Below, in pieces: positions 10,336-19,870 of a stretch of DNA of 50,757 nt. A program made the translations under genes and the position numbers. Positions within the stretch are counted from its first letter, which is position 1. The number at the start of each line of letters is the position of its first letter. Location of the stretch: the NCBI GenBank assembly GCA_945957375.1, contig CAMFKX010000007.1, positions 1-50,757 of the forward strand. The letters run 5' to 3'. Below the pieces are notes generated by a model. That model ran no database searches. It saw only the letters and a program-made list of their open reading frames with translations, and was not told the DNA's origin. Origin of the DNA: an uncultured Roseiarcus sp. (lineage in GTDB: Bacteria; Pseudomonadota; Alphaproteobacteria; Rhizobiales; Beijerinckiaceae).

Positions 10336-12143
10336 TCTACCGTCACCGATTTGGCGAGGTTGCGTGGATGGTCGATATCGCAGCCGCGCGCTACGGCGAC
10401 ATGATAGGCGAGGAATTGCAACGGGATCGCTGCGATGATCGGCTGCAGCAGCTCGTCGCAGGCCGGCAACGTCAACGACGCGTCGGCGACGTCCGAGAGG
10501 GCGAGAAGCGCCTTGCGGTCGCCGAGCAGGATGATCTTTCCCTTTCGCGCCGCGATCTCGCGCACGTTCGAAGCCAGCTTCGGAAACAGATCGCCGGACG
10601 GCGCGAGCGCAACGACCGGCGTGTCCGCATCGACTAGCGCGATCGGCCCGTGCTTGAGCTCGCCCGCGGCGAAGCCTTCGGCGTGGATATAAGAGATTTC
10701 CTTCAGCTTCAGCGCCCCTTCCATGGCGAGAGGATACAGGGCGCCGCGGCCGACGAATAGCGCGCTGCGCGCTTTGGCGAGGATGCCCGCCACGGCGACG
10801 ATCGCGGCCTCGTTGTGCAGCACCGCTTCGATCGTCTTTGCCGCTTCGCCCAGCGCGGCGCGCAGGCGTCTGGCCGCCGCGCGCTGTCCCCGCTGTTCCG
10901 CGGCGTGCGCGACCAGTCTCGCCAGAACCAGCAGCTGCGCCGTGAAAGCCTTGGTCGAGGCCACGCCAATCTCCGCTCCGGCGAGCAGCGGCAGGAAAAA
11001 GTCGGCCTCGCGCGCGAGCGTGGAGACCTGTTGATTGACGATGCCGATCGTCGGCGTCCTGAGGCCCCTGAGCTTTTCGAGCGACGCCAGGGTGTCCGCG
11101 GTCTCTCCGGATTGCGACACCAGGATCGCCGCCTCGCGCTGTCCATCCGCGACGACCGGGGCGTAGCGATGCTCCGACGCGAGTTCGACGTCGGACGAAA
11201 GCCCGGCGACTTCGGCGAACCAGCGCTTTGCGACCAGGCACGCGTAATAGGACGTCCCGCAAGCGATGAGCCGAATCCGGTCGATCTGATTGAAGTCGAG
11301 GGCGACCTGTTCCGCAACGAAGGGGCTCTTGTCGTAACGCGCTTCGATCGCCCGCGCGACCGCAGGCTGATCGTGAATCTCCTTGAGCATGTAATGTGGA
11401 TGGCCGCCCTTGTCGAAATGCTCGCCGACGGCGTCGATCGGCAGCCGCGCGCGCAGGACTGGGCGGCCGCTCTTGTCGAACACGGAGATCGCGTCGCGGC
11501 GCAGTTCGACCTGGTCGCCGTCGCTCAGGACCACCGCCTCGTCCGCGAGCCCGGCAAGGGCGGAGATATCCGAGGACAGGTAGCCGCCTCGCGGTCCGAG
11601 GGCGGCGACGAGCGGGCTCCCGTGGCGCTTGGCGTGAAGGACGTTTCGGTCATTCTCGGTCATCACGGCGACGGCATACGAGCCCTCGATGTGCTCGCCA
11701 AGCGAACGGACGGCGCGGGCGGGTCCCGATCCGTCGGCGACGGCGCACGAGATCAGCCAGGGAATGACCTCGCTGTCCGTCTCGCTGAGAAAGCGGCACC
11801 CCTGACGCTCGAGGCGCTGCCTGAGTTCGCCGTGGTTCTCGACGATGCCGTTGTGAACGACGGCGACGCCGCTGGCCATGTGGGGGTGGGAATTGACCTC
11901 GCTCGGGGCGCCGTGGGTCGCCCAGCGGGTATGGGCGATGCCGATGCAGCCCGGCAGCGGCTCGGCCTCGACGCGCTGTTGGAGCGCCGAGACCTTGCCG
12001 ACGGCGCAGACGCGCCGCAGGCCTTCGTCGTCGATCGTCGCCACGCCGGCGGAATCGTAGCCGCGATACTCGAGCCGTTTGAGACCTTCGACCAGAACGC
12101 CGGCCACAGGCCTGTCGCTGATCGCTGCGAAAATCCCACACAT
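10332..12143 (-). CDS. glmS: Glutamine--fructose-6-phosphate aminotransferase (isomerizing)
   Basis: MCGIFAAISDRPV...LKRLEYRGYDSAG...HTRWATHG...; SIS domains 'ACGTSYYA', 'VSQSGETADT'; C-term 'HPRNLAKSVTVE'. Confidence 0.97.
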   Translation of the reverse strand: MCGIFAAISDRPVAGVLVEGLKRLEYRGYDSAGVATIDDEGLRRVCAVGKVSALQQRVEAEPLPGCIGIAHTRWATHGAPSEVNSHPHMASGVAVVHNGIVENHGELRQRLERQGCRFLSETDSEVIPWLISCAVADGSGPARAVRSLGEHIEGSYAVAVMTENDRNVLHAKRHGSPLVAALGPRGGYLSSDISALAGLADEAVVLSDGDQVELRRDAISVFDKSGRPVLRARLPIDAVGEHFDKGGHPHYMLKEIHDQPAVARAIEARYDKSPFVAEQVALDFNQIDRIRLIACGTSYYACLVAKRWFAEVAGLSSDVELASEHRYAPVVADGQREAAILVSQSGETADTLASLEKLRGLRTPTIGIVNQQVSTLAREADFFLPLLAGAEIGVASTKAFTAQLLVLARLVAHAAEQRGQRAAARRLRAALGEAAKTIEAVLHNEAAIVAVAGILAKARSALFVGRGALYPLAMEGALKLKEISYIHAEGFAAGELKHGPIALVDADTPVVALAPSGDLFPKLASNVREIAARKGKIILLGDRKALLALSDVADASLTLPACDELLQPIIAAIPLQFLAYHVAVARGCDIDHPRNLAKSVTVE

Positions 12144-12179
12144 GGTCGAGCCGCCTTTGATGTTCGATGTCGGAAACGG

Positions 12180-12195
12180 AGCAACCGCCGTGCCA
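12180..12195 (-). promoter_or_regulatory. Sigma54 promoter TGGCACGGCGGTTGCT upstream of glmS
   Basis: Full match to TGGCACG-N4-TTGCW; predicted +1 about 12169, 26 nt before the glmS ATG. Confidence 0.8.
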
Positions 12196-12226
12196 TCCGA
12201 ACAGGCTCGAAAGCGCCCGCGACGTT

Positions 12227-13657
12227 TCAGGTTTGCGACGTCGGGGACGTTTCGTTCGCGGGTTGCGACGCGTCGCCTTCGCGGCTTGCGAAATAGGCCA
12301 CGGCGGTGCCGAGCGCCAGATTGACGTAGATCGGCCAGGTGAAGCCCTGGGTGAGGAAAGTTCCCGAAACGCAATAGCCGGCAGTTCCTGCGAGCACGGC
12401 GTGCCCCATCGCGCGCGCCGGCATCGCCGCCTTGGTCCGCTCGAGTTTGCCCAACGCGATAATCGACGAGATCAACACCGTGACGACCATCGCCACGAAC
12501 ACGAAGAACCCCGGGAATCCCGTTTCCGAAAGGACGAGGAACCAGGTCGAATGCACCGCGTGATTGAGGCCGTCCCAAAATTCCGTATAGAAAAAGTAAT
12601 TTTCGAAGAACCCGTTGAGGCCGACGCCGTGCAGAGGGTGTGCGATCGCCATATTCCACGCGGCGCCCCATGCGTGGATGCGGCCCATTGAGGACTCGTC
12701 GATGCCCTGCTCGGCGGCGCCTCCGGATTTCCGTCCCGAAATGCCGGCGGCCACGTAAAGGACCGGCAACCCAATTCCGACGATCGCGAGCAGCACCGCT
12801 TTGGACTTGATCAAGCGGACGCCATACACGCCGAACACGGTCATGAGGCCGAGAAGCCCGCCGCGACTCTGGGTCGCGATGATCGCGGCGACCACCATGC
12901 CCGAGCCAAACATTCCGAACACGGCGCTGAGCCAACTGGTGCGGCGCACGAAAAGCGAGACGGCGAAGCTCAACGGAAAGAGCAACACGAGCGACAGGTC
13001 GTTGGGGTCGCCGAGCAGCGAACCAATGTTGCGGCCGATTGTGACACGGCTCCCTTCGACGAGACCGATCCCGTTGGCCTTGTTGTAGAGTGCGACGGAG
13101 GCGATGAGAATGCCGGCGAACACGAAGGCGTGCGAAGCGATGGCGAAGTCGCGCGGACGTCGCGTTAGCCACGCGATCGCGCACGTCATGACAGCCACCT
13201 TCCAGTAATTCGCTGTCCAAAATCCAATGGCCGCCGGCTTGTTTTCCGCAAAAAGAATCCCCACCGTGACGATCGCGAAGAAAACCAGGAATATCTTCAG
13301 CGACCGACTCCAGTAGATCTCGATACTGCGCTTGATCAGGACGTGCCATCCGAGCACCAGGAGGGTCGGCGCCGCCAGCATCTGCGGAATTCGGAGGGGC
13401 CCCAGCGCCGGGAACGCCTCGTGGATGCGAAAGAACGAGAAAATCACGAAACCGAGACAGAGCGCGAACGGATTCGAGAACGCGAACAGTCCGACCAGGG
13501 GCAAGAGGGCGACGCCGATCGGCGCGAAGGGCGCGATCGCCGGCGGAAGCGGCCCGAAGGCCGGCAGCATCACGACGACCGAGGCCAGCAGAGCAAAGAA
13601 AATGTGCTTGCTCGGGCGAACGATCGGGGCGCGGGCTCGGGCGTCGATTTCTGTCAT
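12227..13657 (-). CDS. O-antigen ligase/polymerase (Wzy/WaaL) family membrane protein
   Basis: Multi-TM; 'WGAAWNMAIAHPLHGVGLNGFFENYFFYTEFWDGLNHAVHSTWFLVLSETGFPGFFVF'. Confidence 0.88.
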   Translation of the reverse strand: MTEIDARARAPIVRPSKHIFFALLASVVVMLPAFGPLPPAIAPFAPIGVALLPLVGLFAFSNPFALCLGFVIFSFFRIHEAFPALGPLRIPQMLAAPTLLVLGWHVLIKRSIEIYWSRSLKIFLVFFAIVTVGILFAENKPAAIGFWTANYWKVAVMTCAIAWLTRRPRDFAIASHAFVFAGILIASVALYNKANGIGLVEGSRVTIGRNIGSLLGDPNDLSLVLLFPLSFAVSLFVRRTSWLSAVFGMFGSGMVVAAIIATQSRGGLLGLMTVFGVYGVRLIKSKAVLLAIVGIGLPVLYVAAGISGRKSGGAAEQGIDESSMGRIHAWGAAWNMAIAHPLHGVGLNGFFENYFFYTEFWDGLNHAVHSTWFLVLSETGFPGFFVFVAMVVTVLISSIIALGKLERTKAAMPARAMGHAVLAGTAGYCVSGTFLTQGFTWPIYVNLALGTAVAYFASREGDASQPANETSPTSQT

Positions 13658-13670
13658 GCGGACCGAACCG

Positions 13671-15086
13671 TCACGCCGCCTGGCTCCGCAGGAAGGCGCT
13701 GGCGTCGCGGCCGACGAACCGCCAGGCTATGGCGAGGAAAGCCGTGAAGCCCAAAGAGATCGTGATGGCTGCGATCGCAGCGGTCGGCGCCAACCCAACT
13801 CCGATGACGAGGAAGGCGACGACGACGGTCAACGCCGTCGCGAGCCCCCACGGATAGGGAATCGGGGCGTCATGCCGACCGAAGCGGAGAAAGAGCGCAA
13901 GGCGGACGCTCTGGCCGGCGATGGTGGCTGCGATGGCTCCCCAGACGCCGAACGGCTGCGTCAACGCTATGTAACCGACGAGCGCAACGGCGGCGCCGGC
14001 CGAATTGACCCCCAGGACGCGATAGCCGTGATTGCCGGCGTAAGCGCCGACATTGACGAGGCTGCAGGTTTCGTTGAGTGCGACCGCGATCACCAGCCAC
14101 GGCAAGAACGGCAACGCCGCGCGATAGGCGTGCGGGAGCAGGAGATTGACCAACACCGGGGCGCCGACGCCGGAGATGACCGCTCCCGCCGCGAGCAGCG
14201 TCATCCCGATCGCCACGCCGCGAGCGCTCGTCTCGAGACCGCCGGGCTGTTTGAGAACCGCGATGCGGCGTGCGTACCACCACAGGCCAAACGGCTGAAT
14301 GGCGAGCGGCGCGATCTGCGACAGCTTGACGGCGAGACCGTAGAAGCCGAGCGTCGCGGTCGGAACCGCTCCGGCGAGAAACCAGCGGTCGCACGAGCCG
14401 AGGACGAACATCGACAGCGCCCCGCCGATAATCGGCAGGCCGTAATTGCCGGCCCGGGCGAAGGTCTCCCGGTCCAGCCGCACGCCGCACTCGCGGATCT
14501 GGAGCGTCAGCAAGGTCGCCGCGACGACGACGTCGACCGAGGCGTTTCCCGCCAGCAGGCCGGTCACGCCCCAACCGGCGTTCAGCGTGACCGCCATCGC
14601 GGCGACCTGAAGGACCGCCCGCGCCACGGTAAAGCCGAGGTACGAGCCGGCGTGTCCGCGCAGCCGGACCCATGCGAGCGGCAGTTCGATCAGCCCGGAC
14701 AGAGTCGCCGCCGCGAGACCGATCGCCAACGGCGTCTGGATGAAACCGAGCCCAAGCCGAGGCGCGAGGCTCCAGACCCCAATTTGCAGAAGCGTCCCGA
14801 TGCCGAACGCGAGCGTCAGGGCCATGCCCGTCAATCCGGCGACGACGTTGCGCTGATTGGCGCCAGCCTCAGGTCCGGCGAAACGATAAAGGCTCTCAGC
14901 GACGCCGAGCGTCATGACGATCGCGAAAGCCTCGATCATGCTGGCCACGAGCTCGAGCCGTCCATAGTCGGACGGCGACAGATGACCGGTCACGAGCGGT
15001 ATCGTGACCAGCGACAGCCCCTTGGTGAAGAGGATGCTTGCTCCGAACAGCCAGAACGAACGCAGCGCCGCCAGGATGCGAAACAT
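13671..15086 (-). CDS. Polysaccharide flippase (Wzx/MATE-like)
   Basis: Multi-TM; 'FTKGLSLVTIPLVTGHLSPSDYGRLELVASMIEAF'. Confidence 0.88.
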   Translation of the reverse strand: MFRILAALRSFWLFGASILFTKGLSLVTIPLVTGHLSPSDYGRLELVASMIEAFAIVMTLGVAESLYRFAGPEAGANQRNVVAGLTGMALTLAFGIGTLLQIGVWSLAPRLGLGFIQTPLAIGLAAATLSGLIELPLAWVRLRGHAGSYLGFTVARAVLQVAAMAVTLNAGWGVTGLLAGNASVDVVVAATLLTLQIRECGVRLDRETFARAGNYGLPIIGGALSMFVLGSCDRWFLAGAVPTATLGFYGLAVKLSQIAPLAIQPFGLWWYARRIAVLKQPGGLETSARGVAIGMTLLAAGAVISGVGAPVLVNLLLPHAYRAALPFLPWLVIAVALNETCSLVNVGAYAGNHGYRVLGVNSAGAAVALVGYIALTQPFGVWGAIAATIAGQSVRLALFLRFGRHDAPIPYPWGLATALTVVVAFLVIGVGLAPTAAIAAITISLGFTAFLAIAWRFVGRDASAFLRSQAA

Positions 15087-16240
15087 CAGGCGGCCTCAAC
15101 GAATTGCGAAAGCGCCCTCGAGGACGCGTCGAGCGAGAAGGATTCGATCACGCGCTGGCGCGCGCGTCGGCCCATCTCGGCCCGTTGGGCCGGCGACAGG
15201 CGGTAGAGCCGCTCGATCGCCTGGGCAAGCGTGGCAGGGTCGGCCGGTTCGGCGAAAAAGCCCGTCTCCGGCGACACCATCTCCTTGATCCCCATCTGGC
15301 GTGACGCGACGACGGGAAGCCCCATGGCCATCGCCTCCTTGATTACCACCGGGCCGGTATCCTTCGTGCCGTCCGGCCCCTGTTTGAACGGCGCGACGAA
15401 GCCGAGGTAGTGCGGTCCGTTCTCCACGATCCAGTCCCGCGTGCGAGCGCCGAGGAAATTGACCCGGTCGGCGACGCCAAGCGCCTCCGCCTGCTGGCGC
15501 AGCTCCTTCATCAAAGGACCGTCTCCGACGATGTCGACGGCGGCGTTTGTCTGCACGGCCAGCGCCGACAGGAGGTCATCGACTCCCTTGCATGGGATCA
15601 GTCGACCTATGAACAGGAGCTTCGGCGACGGCGATGCGTCCTGGGCCGGCGTGAAGTTGTCAGGATCGGTGCCGCAATGAATCGTGGCGACGTTCGACCG
15701 CGGCGCCAGGCGGCGGAGGTCCGCCTCCATGTCCTTGCAGACTGCAACCACGGCGTTGGCCGCCTCGAGCTTGACCGGGAGGTCCTCGGGCTCTGCGTAG
15801 ACGTCATGCCCATGGCAGACGAACGAGACGGGTATGCCGATCCAGCGCGCGGCGACGATGGCGTGAGCGGTCGCGCCTCCTGAAAAATGCGCATGCAGGT
15901 GGTCGCAACCATACTCGCGCGCGATCGCGCCGATCTTGATGGCGTTCCAGAACAGCGATCTCCTGGACAGTTTTTTCTGCTTCATCAGGAAGGACAAAGC
16001 AGAGAAAGCAGAACGCCCGGGACGCAGCAGAGTCCGGAGCGCAGATTGCCTTGAGGCCGACGCTACGGTCCGGGCCGATCGGGCGAGGAGCTTGTCCGCG
16101 GTCTGCGCCGGCCCGGCGGACAAGTGCATCACGATCGGTTGAATCGCGTGGCCGCGCTTGGCCATGGCCCTCATCTCGTCGCCGACGAACGTTTCGGAAA
16201 GAATCGGGAAGTCGGCCAAGACGTAACCGATCTTTTTCAT
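15086..16240 (-). CDS. Glycosyltransferase family 4 (WcaL/AmsK-like)
   Basis: 'MKKIGYVLADFPILSETFVGDEMRAM', 'HLHAHFSGGATAHA', 'LLFIGRLIPCKGVDDLL', 'VIKEAMAMGLPVVASRQMGIKEMV'. Confidence 0.92.
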   Translation of the reverse strand: MKKIGYVLADFPILSETFVGDEMRAMAKRGHAIQPIVMHLSAGPAQTADKLLARSARTVASASRQSALRTLLRPGRSAFSALSFLMKQKKLSRRSLFWNAIKIGAIAREYGCDHLHAHFSGGATAHAIVAARWIGIPVSFVCHGHDVYAEPEDLPVKLEAANAVVAVCKDMEADLRRLAPRSNVATIHCGTDPDNFTPAQDASPSPKLLFIGRLIPCKGVDDLLSALAVQTNAAVDIVGDGPLMKELRQQAEALGVADRVNFLGARTRDWIVENGPHYLGFVAPFKQGPDGTKDTGPVVIKEAMAMGLPVVASRQMGIKEMVSPETGFFAEPADPATLAQAIERLYRLSPAQRAEMGRRARQRVIESFSLDASSRALSQFVEAA

Positions 16241-16282
16241 TTTGCTTGCTCCAGGCGAGGTAACACCACGTGTCGGCGGTCC

Positions 16283-16298
16283 CGCAAGGGCGATGCCA
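16283..16298 (-). promoter_or_regulatory. Sigma54 promoter TGGCAT-CGCCC-TTGCG
   Basis: GG-N10-GC; +1 about 16272, 32 nt before the GT4 ATG at 16240. Confidence 0.65.
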
Positions 16299-16365
16299 TG
16301 AGATGGAGCACGAAACCCGCCTTTACCTGAAACATCTGCGTCACCCGAAGCGAGCAAGCCGAGGG

Positions 16366-16381
16366 AGGCACAATCGTTGCA
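16366..16381 (+). promoter_or_regulatory. Sigma54 promoter AGGCAC-AATCG-TTGCA (divergent)
   Basis: GG-N10-GC with exact TTGCA, reading into the plus-strand half of the island. Confidence 0.7.
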
Positions 16382-16593
16382 CGGTGACCGGCGCTTGGGT
16401 CCGTCGGGAGGCTGCTCGAGAGCCACAGCATGATTGCTGATTTCATTTCATACAGCGCGGACGCGATTGGACTTCGGCGGCATCACCGGCGACAACTATC
16501 AAGAGGACTCGGTACATTTTCGACCAACGACGTGAACCCATCCGACCCTTCCATACCGAGGGTGGACCATTCTCGAAAGCTCCGCACGAGTGA

Positions 16594-17211
16594 TATCGCC
16601 GCCCCCGGTCAATACAAGGGTATCCTGATTTCGCCGACAAGGGGCTGCATGCGCAGACGCTGGAGTTCCTCAAGGGCCGTAAACGGACGCAGGTGGTCGC
16701 CGTGGACGCCGTGCCTGCGAATTTCAAGGCGACCGGGACAGGCGTGCGAAGCCACGGTGCGGTTCTGAACGGCGAATTCGCGGCGGCCGTCGCCGCGCCC
16801 TATGACCTCGTCGTCGCAATGGAGATCATCGAGCATCTGGAATCGCCGCGAGCGTTTCTCAGATCGTGTTTCCAATGCGTCAAACCGGGCGGACGCCTGT
16901 TCCTCACGACGCCGAACGTGGATTCGTCCTTCGCGCTTGCGACCTTGATCATGAAGGGAGATTTTCATCGCTTCGACGACGAGTATCTGCTCACGGACGG
17001 TCACATCACCCCGATCGGGCGTCACCAGTTTCTGGCGGCCGCCGCCGACGCCGGCTTCAAACTGGAGGCCGAGGCGGCCTTCGGGAGCGACGAGACGAAG
17101 CTCTCCGAATGGCCGAAATTCTGGGTGCTCAACACCATGATTCGCAAATTGCGAGGCAATCCCGGCAGCGAAGGCGCTATCGCGCAATACCTCTTCGTCC
17201 GGCCCGCCTGA
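16594..17211 (+). pseudogene. SAM-dependent methyltransferase remnant, apparently lacking SAM motif I
   Basis: 'YDLVVAMEIIEHLESPRAFLRSCFQCVKPGGRLFLTTPNVDSSF'; frame upstream of the GTG at 16693 reads YPDFADKGLHAQTLEFLKGRKRTQ then TGA at 16591, with no ATG and no GxGxG. Confidence 0.5.
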
Positions 17212-17567
17212 CCTCGCCGCGGGGAGCGAGCCTCGTCGGTCCGCCTTGCAGGCGGCCGGGACATCACGTTCCACGGATTCGCTTAGTGGGGCGCGGCAGG
17301 ATGGACCCGCGCAGCGCCGGCGTCGGAGGCCGTTCGCGTTGCGCGAAGTCGGCGTTTCTTCTCTTGCCGGGACCGGGTGGGCGTGAGCGGAAACCCGGCC
17401 GACAAACGCATTCGCGCGTTCCAGCGCGCGCTTTGCGAACGGTTCGACCCGCGTGCGCTGCGGGGCGATTCGCCGCATTTGCATTTCGCAAAACCCGCGG
17501 CTCCGCCTCCTGAGCAATAAGCGTTGAAAAATCATGGACTTGCGGCATCTGCCGTCGCTGGGGCGGA

Positions 17568-17583
17568 TGGCGCCGACCTTGCG
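17568..17583 (+). promoter_or_regulatory. Candidate sigma54 promoter TGGCGC-CGACC-TTGCG
   Basis: GG-N10-GC; +1 about 17594, 44 nt before GT ATG at 17638. Confidence 0.5.
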
Positions 17584-17637
17584 CAGCGAGCGAGAGGCTT
17601 GACGCTTGGTCGAGCAAGTCCGCAAAAGAGCAATCCA

Positions 17638-18870
17638 ATGCCAACCCAGGCCCTGACAGGCGTCACCCAGTCCGCGAGCGCGGTCGAAACCGCGGCGGAT
17701 TCGCGGCCCGACCGACGTCCTCTCGTCCTTCACTGGGTGTTTGGGCACCTGCGGAAACGCGGATCGTACGAGGACTATCTGGTGGCGGCGTCCGAGGCCT
17801 GCGCCAAGACCGGGCTGCGTTTCCAGGTGGTCGCGCGTTTGCTGATCGACCCGGAGGTGCGGGCGGCGCTCGAGGCGCGCGGCGCCGGAGTCGACTGCGT
17901 CCCGGACGAGAAACTGAACAGCGCCGGCTTCTTCGCCCAGACCGTGCGGCGGATGCGCCCCGCCCTAGTCCATTGCCATTTCGGCTCGCCGTCGACGCCT
18001 CTTGCCCTCATCGCCAAGTCGCTCGGCGTTCGACGGTTCGTGTTCACCGACCATGGCTCGCGCACCGTCCTGGACGCCGGCGCGACCGCCCTGTCGTTGC
18101 GCGGGCTGCGCCGCATGCTGCTCAGCAAGTTCGTCGATCTGTACTTGCCCGTATCCGACTTCGTAGGCGCGCAGGTCCGCCGCGAGGTCGGCGCATCCTC
18201 GGGCAAGGTGACGCGGCTATTCAATGGCGTCGACCTCGAACGGTTCAAGCCGCTCGCCGACCCGGCTGAGCGGGCGCGGCTCAAGGTCGAGCGTCTGGGC
18301 GTGGCCCCGGACCAGCGTTGCGTCTTCTATGTCGGGCAGTTCACCGAGGCGAAGGGCGTCGACGACCTCCTCGCCGTCCAGGACGAAATCCTGCGCCGCA
18401 ACGACAACGCGGCGCTCATCTGGATCGGGGACGGTCCGCTCGCGCCGGAGGTCGAGCGCCGCGCCTCGGCGCGGGTCCGGTACCTCGGCCTGCGCAACGA
18501 CGTCGACGCGTTGCTGCCGGCGGCGGACATGATCATCGCCCCTTCGCGCTGGCACGAGGCATTCTGCCTGACCGTGGCCGAGGCGGCGGCCGCGGGCGTG
18601 CCGGCGATCGCGACGCGGGTCGGCGGAGTGCCGGAAGTGGTCGTCGACGGCGAAACCGGCGTGCTGATCGAGCCTGGCGACCGCGCTGCGCTGGCGGAGT
18701 CCTGTCTCGCCCTGCTCGCCGATGAGCCGTGGCGCGCCGGCATGGGCAAGGCCGCGCGCCGCCGCGCCGAAGCCTCATTCTCGCTTGCGGCCATGGTCGA
18801 AGACACCTTGCGGCACTACCGTGCGCTCGGGTTGCCCGTGCTTCCCGCCAAGACCCCCGCCTCCCATTGA
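17638..18870 (+). CDS. Glycosyltransferase family 4
   Basis: 'VFYVGQFTEAKGVDDLLAVQDE', 'APSRWHEAFCLTVAEAAAAGVPAIATRVGGVPEVV'. Confidence 0.93.
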   Translation: MPTQALTGVTQSASAVETAADSRPDRRPLVLHWVFGHLRKRGSYEDYLVAASEACAKTGLRFQVVARLLIDPEVRAALEARGAGVDCVPDEKLNSAGFFAQTVRRMRPALVHCHFGSPSTPLALIAKSLGVRRFVFTDHGSRTVLDAGATALSLRGLRRMLLSKFVDLYLPVSDFVGAQVRREVGASSGKVTRLFNGVDLERFKPLADPAERARLKVERLGVAPDQRCVFYVGQFTEAKGVDDLLAVQDEILRRNDNAALIWIGDGPLAPEVERRASARVRYLGLRNDVDALLPAADMIIAPSRWHEAFCLTVAEAAAAGVPAIATRVGGVPEVVVDGETGVLIEPGDRAALAESCLALLADEPWRAGMGKAARRRAEASFSLAAMVEDTLRHYRALGLPVLPAKTPASH

Positions 18871-18886
18871 CAGGGGTCCTTTTCCC

Positions 18887-19840
18887 ATGCTCGACAGGCT
18901 GAACCCCCCGACGACCGCCGACACCCTGATCGCCGCTCTCGAACGGGACGGCGTGGTCGTTCTGCCGCCAATGCTCGCCCCCGAGGCGCTATCGGGGCTG
19001 CAGCAATCGTTCGAGCGCGTTCTCGAGCGGCCGACCTTCAACACCTGGTCCGGCTACGAGCAGAACGAGAAGTGGCGGGTCTTGGTGGAAAACGCTCTGA
19101 CGGTCGATCCCGCCGTCGTCCGCCTTGCGCTGCATCCGCTCCTGAAGTCGGTCCTGCGGGGCTACATCGGCTCGGGTTACGCGCTCACCGAGGCGAGGGG
19201 CTGGAGGACCATCCGCGCGATGACGGACTTCCATGGCTGGCACACCGACGCCTGGTATGACGAAGACGCGGTCGATCCGGTCCGCCGTCCGCGCCAGATC
19301 AAGCTCGGGATGTATCTGACCGATGTCGAATCCGGGCATTTCAGCTACATCACCGGCTCGCACAATCGCGGCATGATCGCCCGCCACTGGAGTCCTCGGG
19401 AAGTGGACCCGATGCACGCGAGCCGCAGCGACATTCTGGGCAAGGCTGGCACGGCCTTCCTGTTCGACACGGCCGGCATCCATCGCCAGACCGCCCCTGT
19501 GCTCACGCCGCGGCACGTCCTGTTCCTCAATTTTCACAACCCGTCCGTCCCCATCCAAGCGCTCGACAAGGATTACGGCCGTTACCGCCCCCTGCTCCTG
19601 AACGCGGCGTTCCTTCCGCGGAGCTTGGACGATGAGGACTGCGCCATCTTGGGCTTCGGCGCCGACAAGGATAGACCGGCTTCGCAATGCGTGGTCGGGC
19701 GCTCCGAGGTGCGCCGCTATCCTTGGCTGCACGGCGCGGTAAAACTCGCGCTCGCGGCGCGGCTCGAGGCGCAAGAGGTTCAGCGACGGTGCCGCGAGAT
19801 TGTGAGTGGGGTCGGCCGGCGCCTGGGGCGCGCCGGCTAG
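18887..19840 (+). CDS. Phytanoyl-CoA dioxygenase (PhyH)-like Fe(II)/2OG oxygenase
   Basis: HxD motif 'GWHTDAWYDEDA', distal His 'TAGIHRQTAPVLTPRHVLFLNFH'. Confidence 0.7.
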   Translation: MLDRLNPPTTADTLIAALERDGVVVLPPMLAPEALSGLQQSFERVLERPTFNTWSGYEQNEKWRVLVENALTVDPAVVRLALHPLLKSVLRGYIGSGYALTEARGWRTIRAMTDFHGWHTDAWYDEDAVDPVRRPRQIKLGMYLTDVESGHFSYITGSHNRGMIARHWSPREVDPMHASRSDILGKAGTAFLFDTAGIHRQTAPVLTPRHVLFLNFHNPSVPIQALDKDYGRYRPLLLNAAFLPRSLDDEDCAILGFGADKDRPASQCVVGRSEVRRYPWLHGAVKLALAARLEAQEVQRRCREIVSGVGRRLGRAG

Positions 19841-19870
19841 CCGTTCGAAGGGATTGGCCACAGGTCTGAT

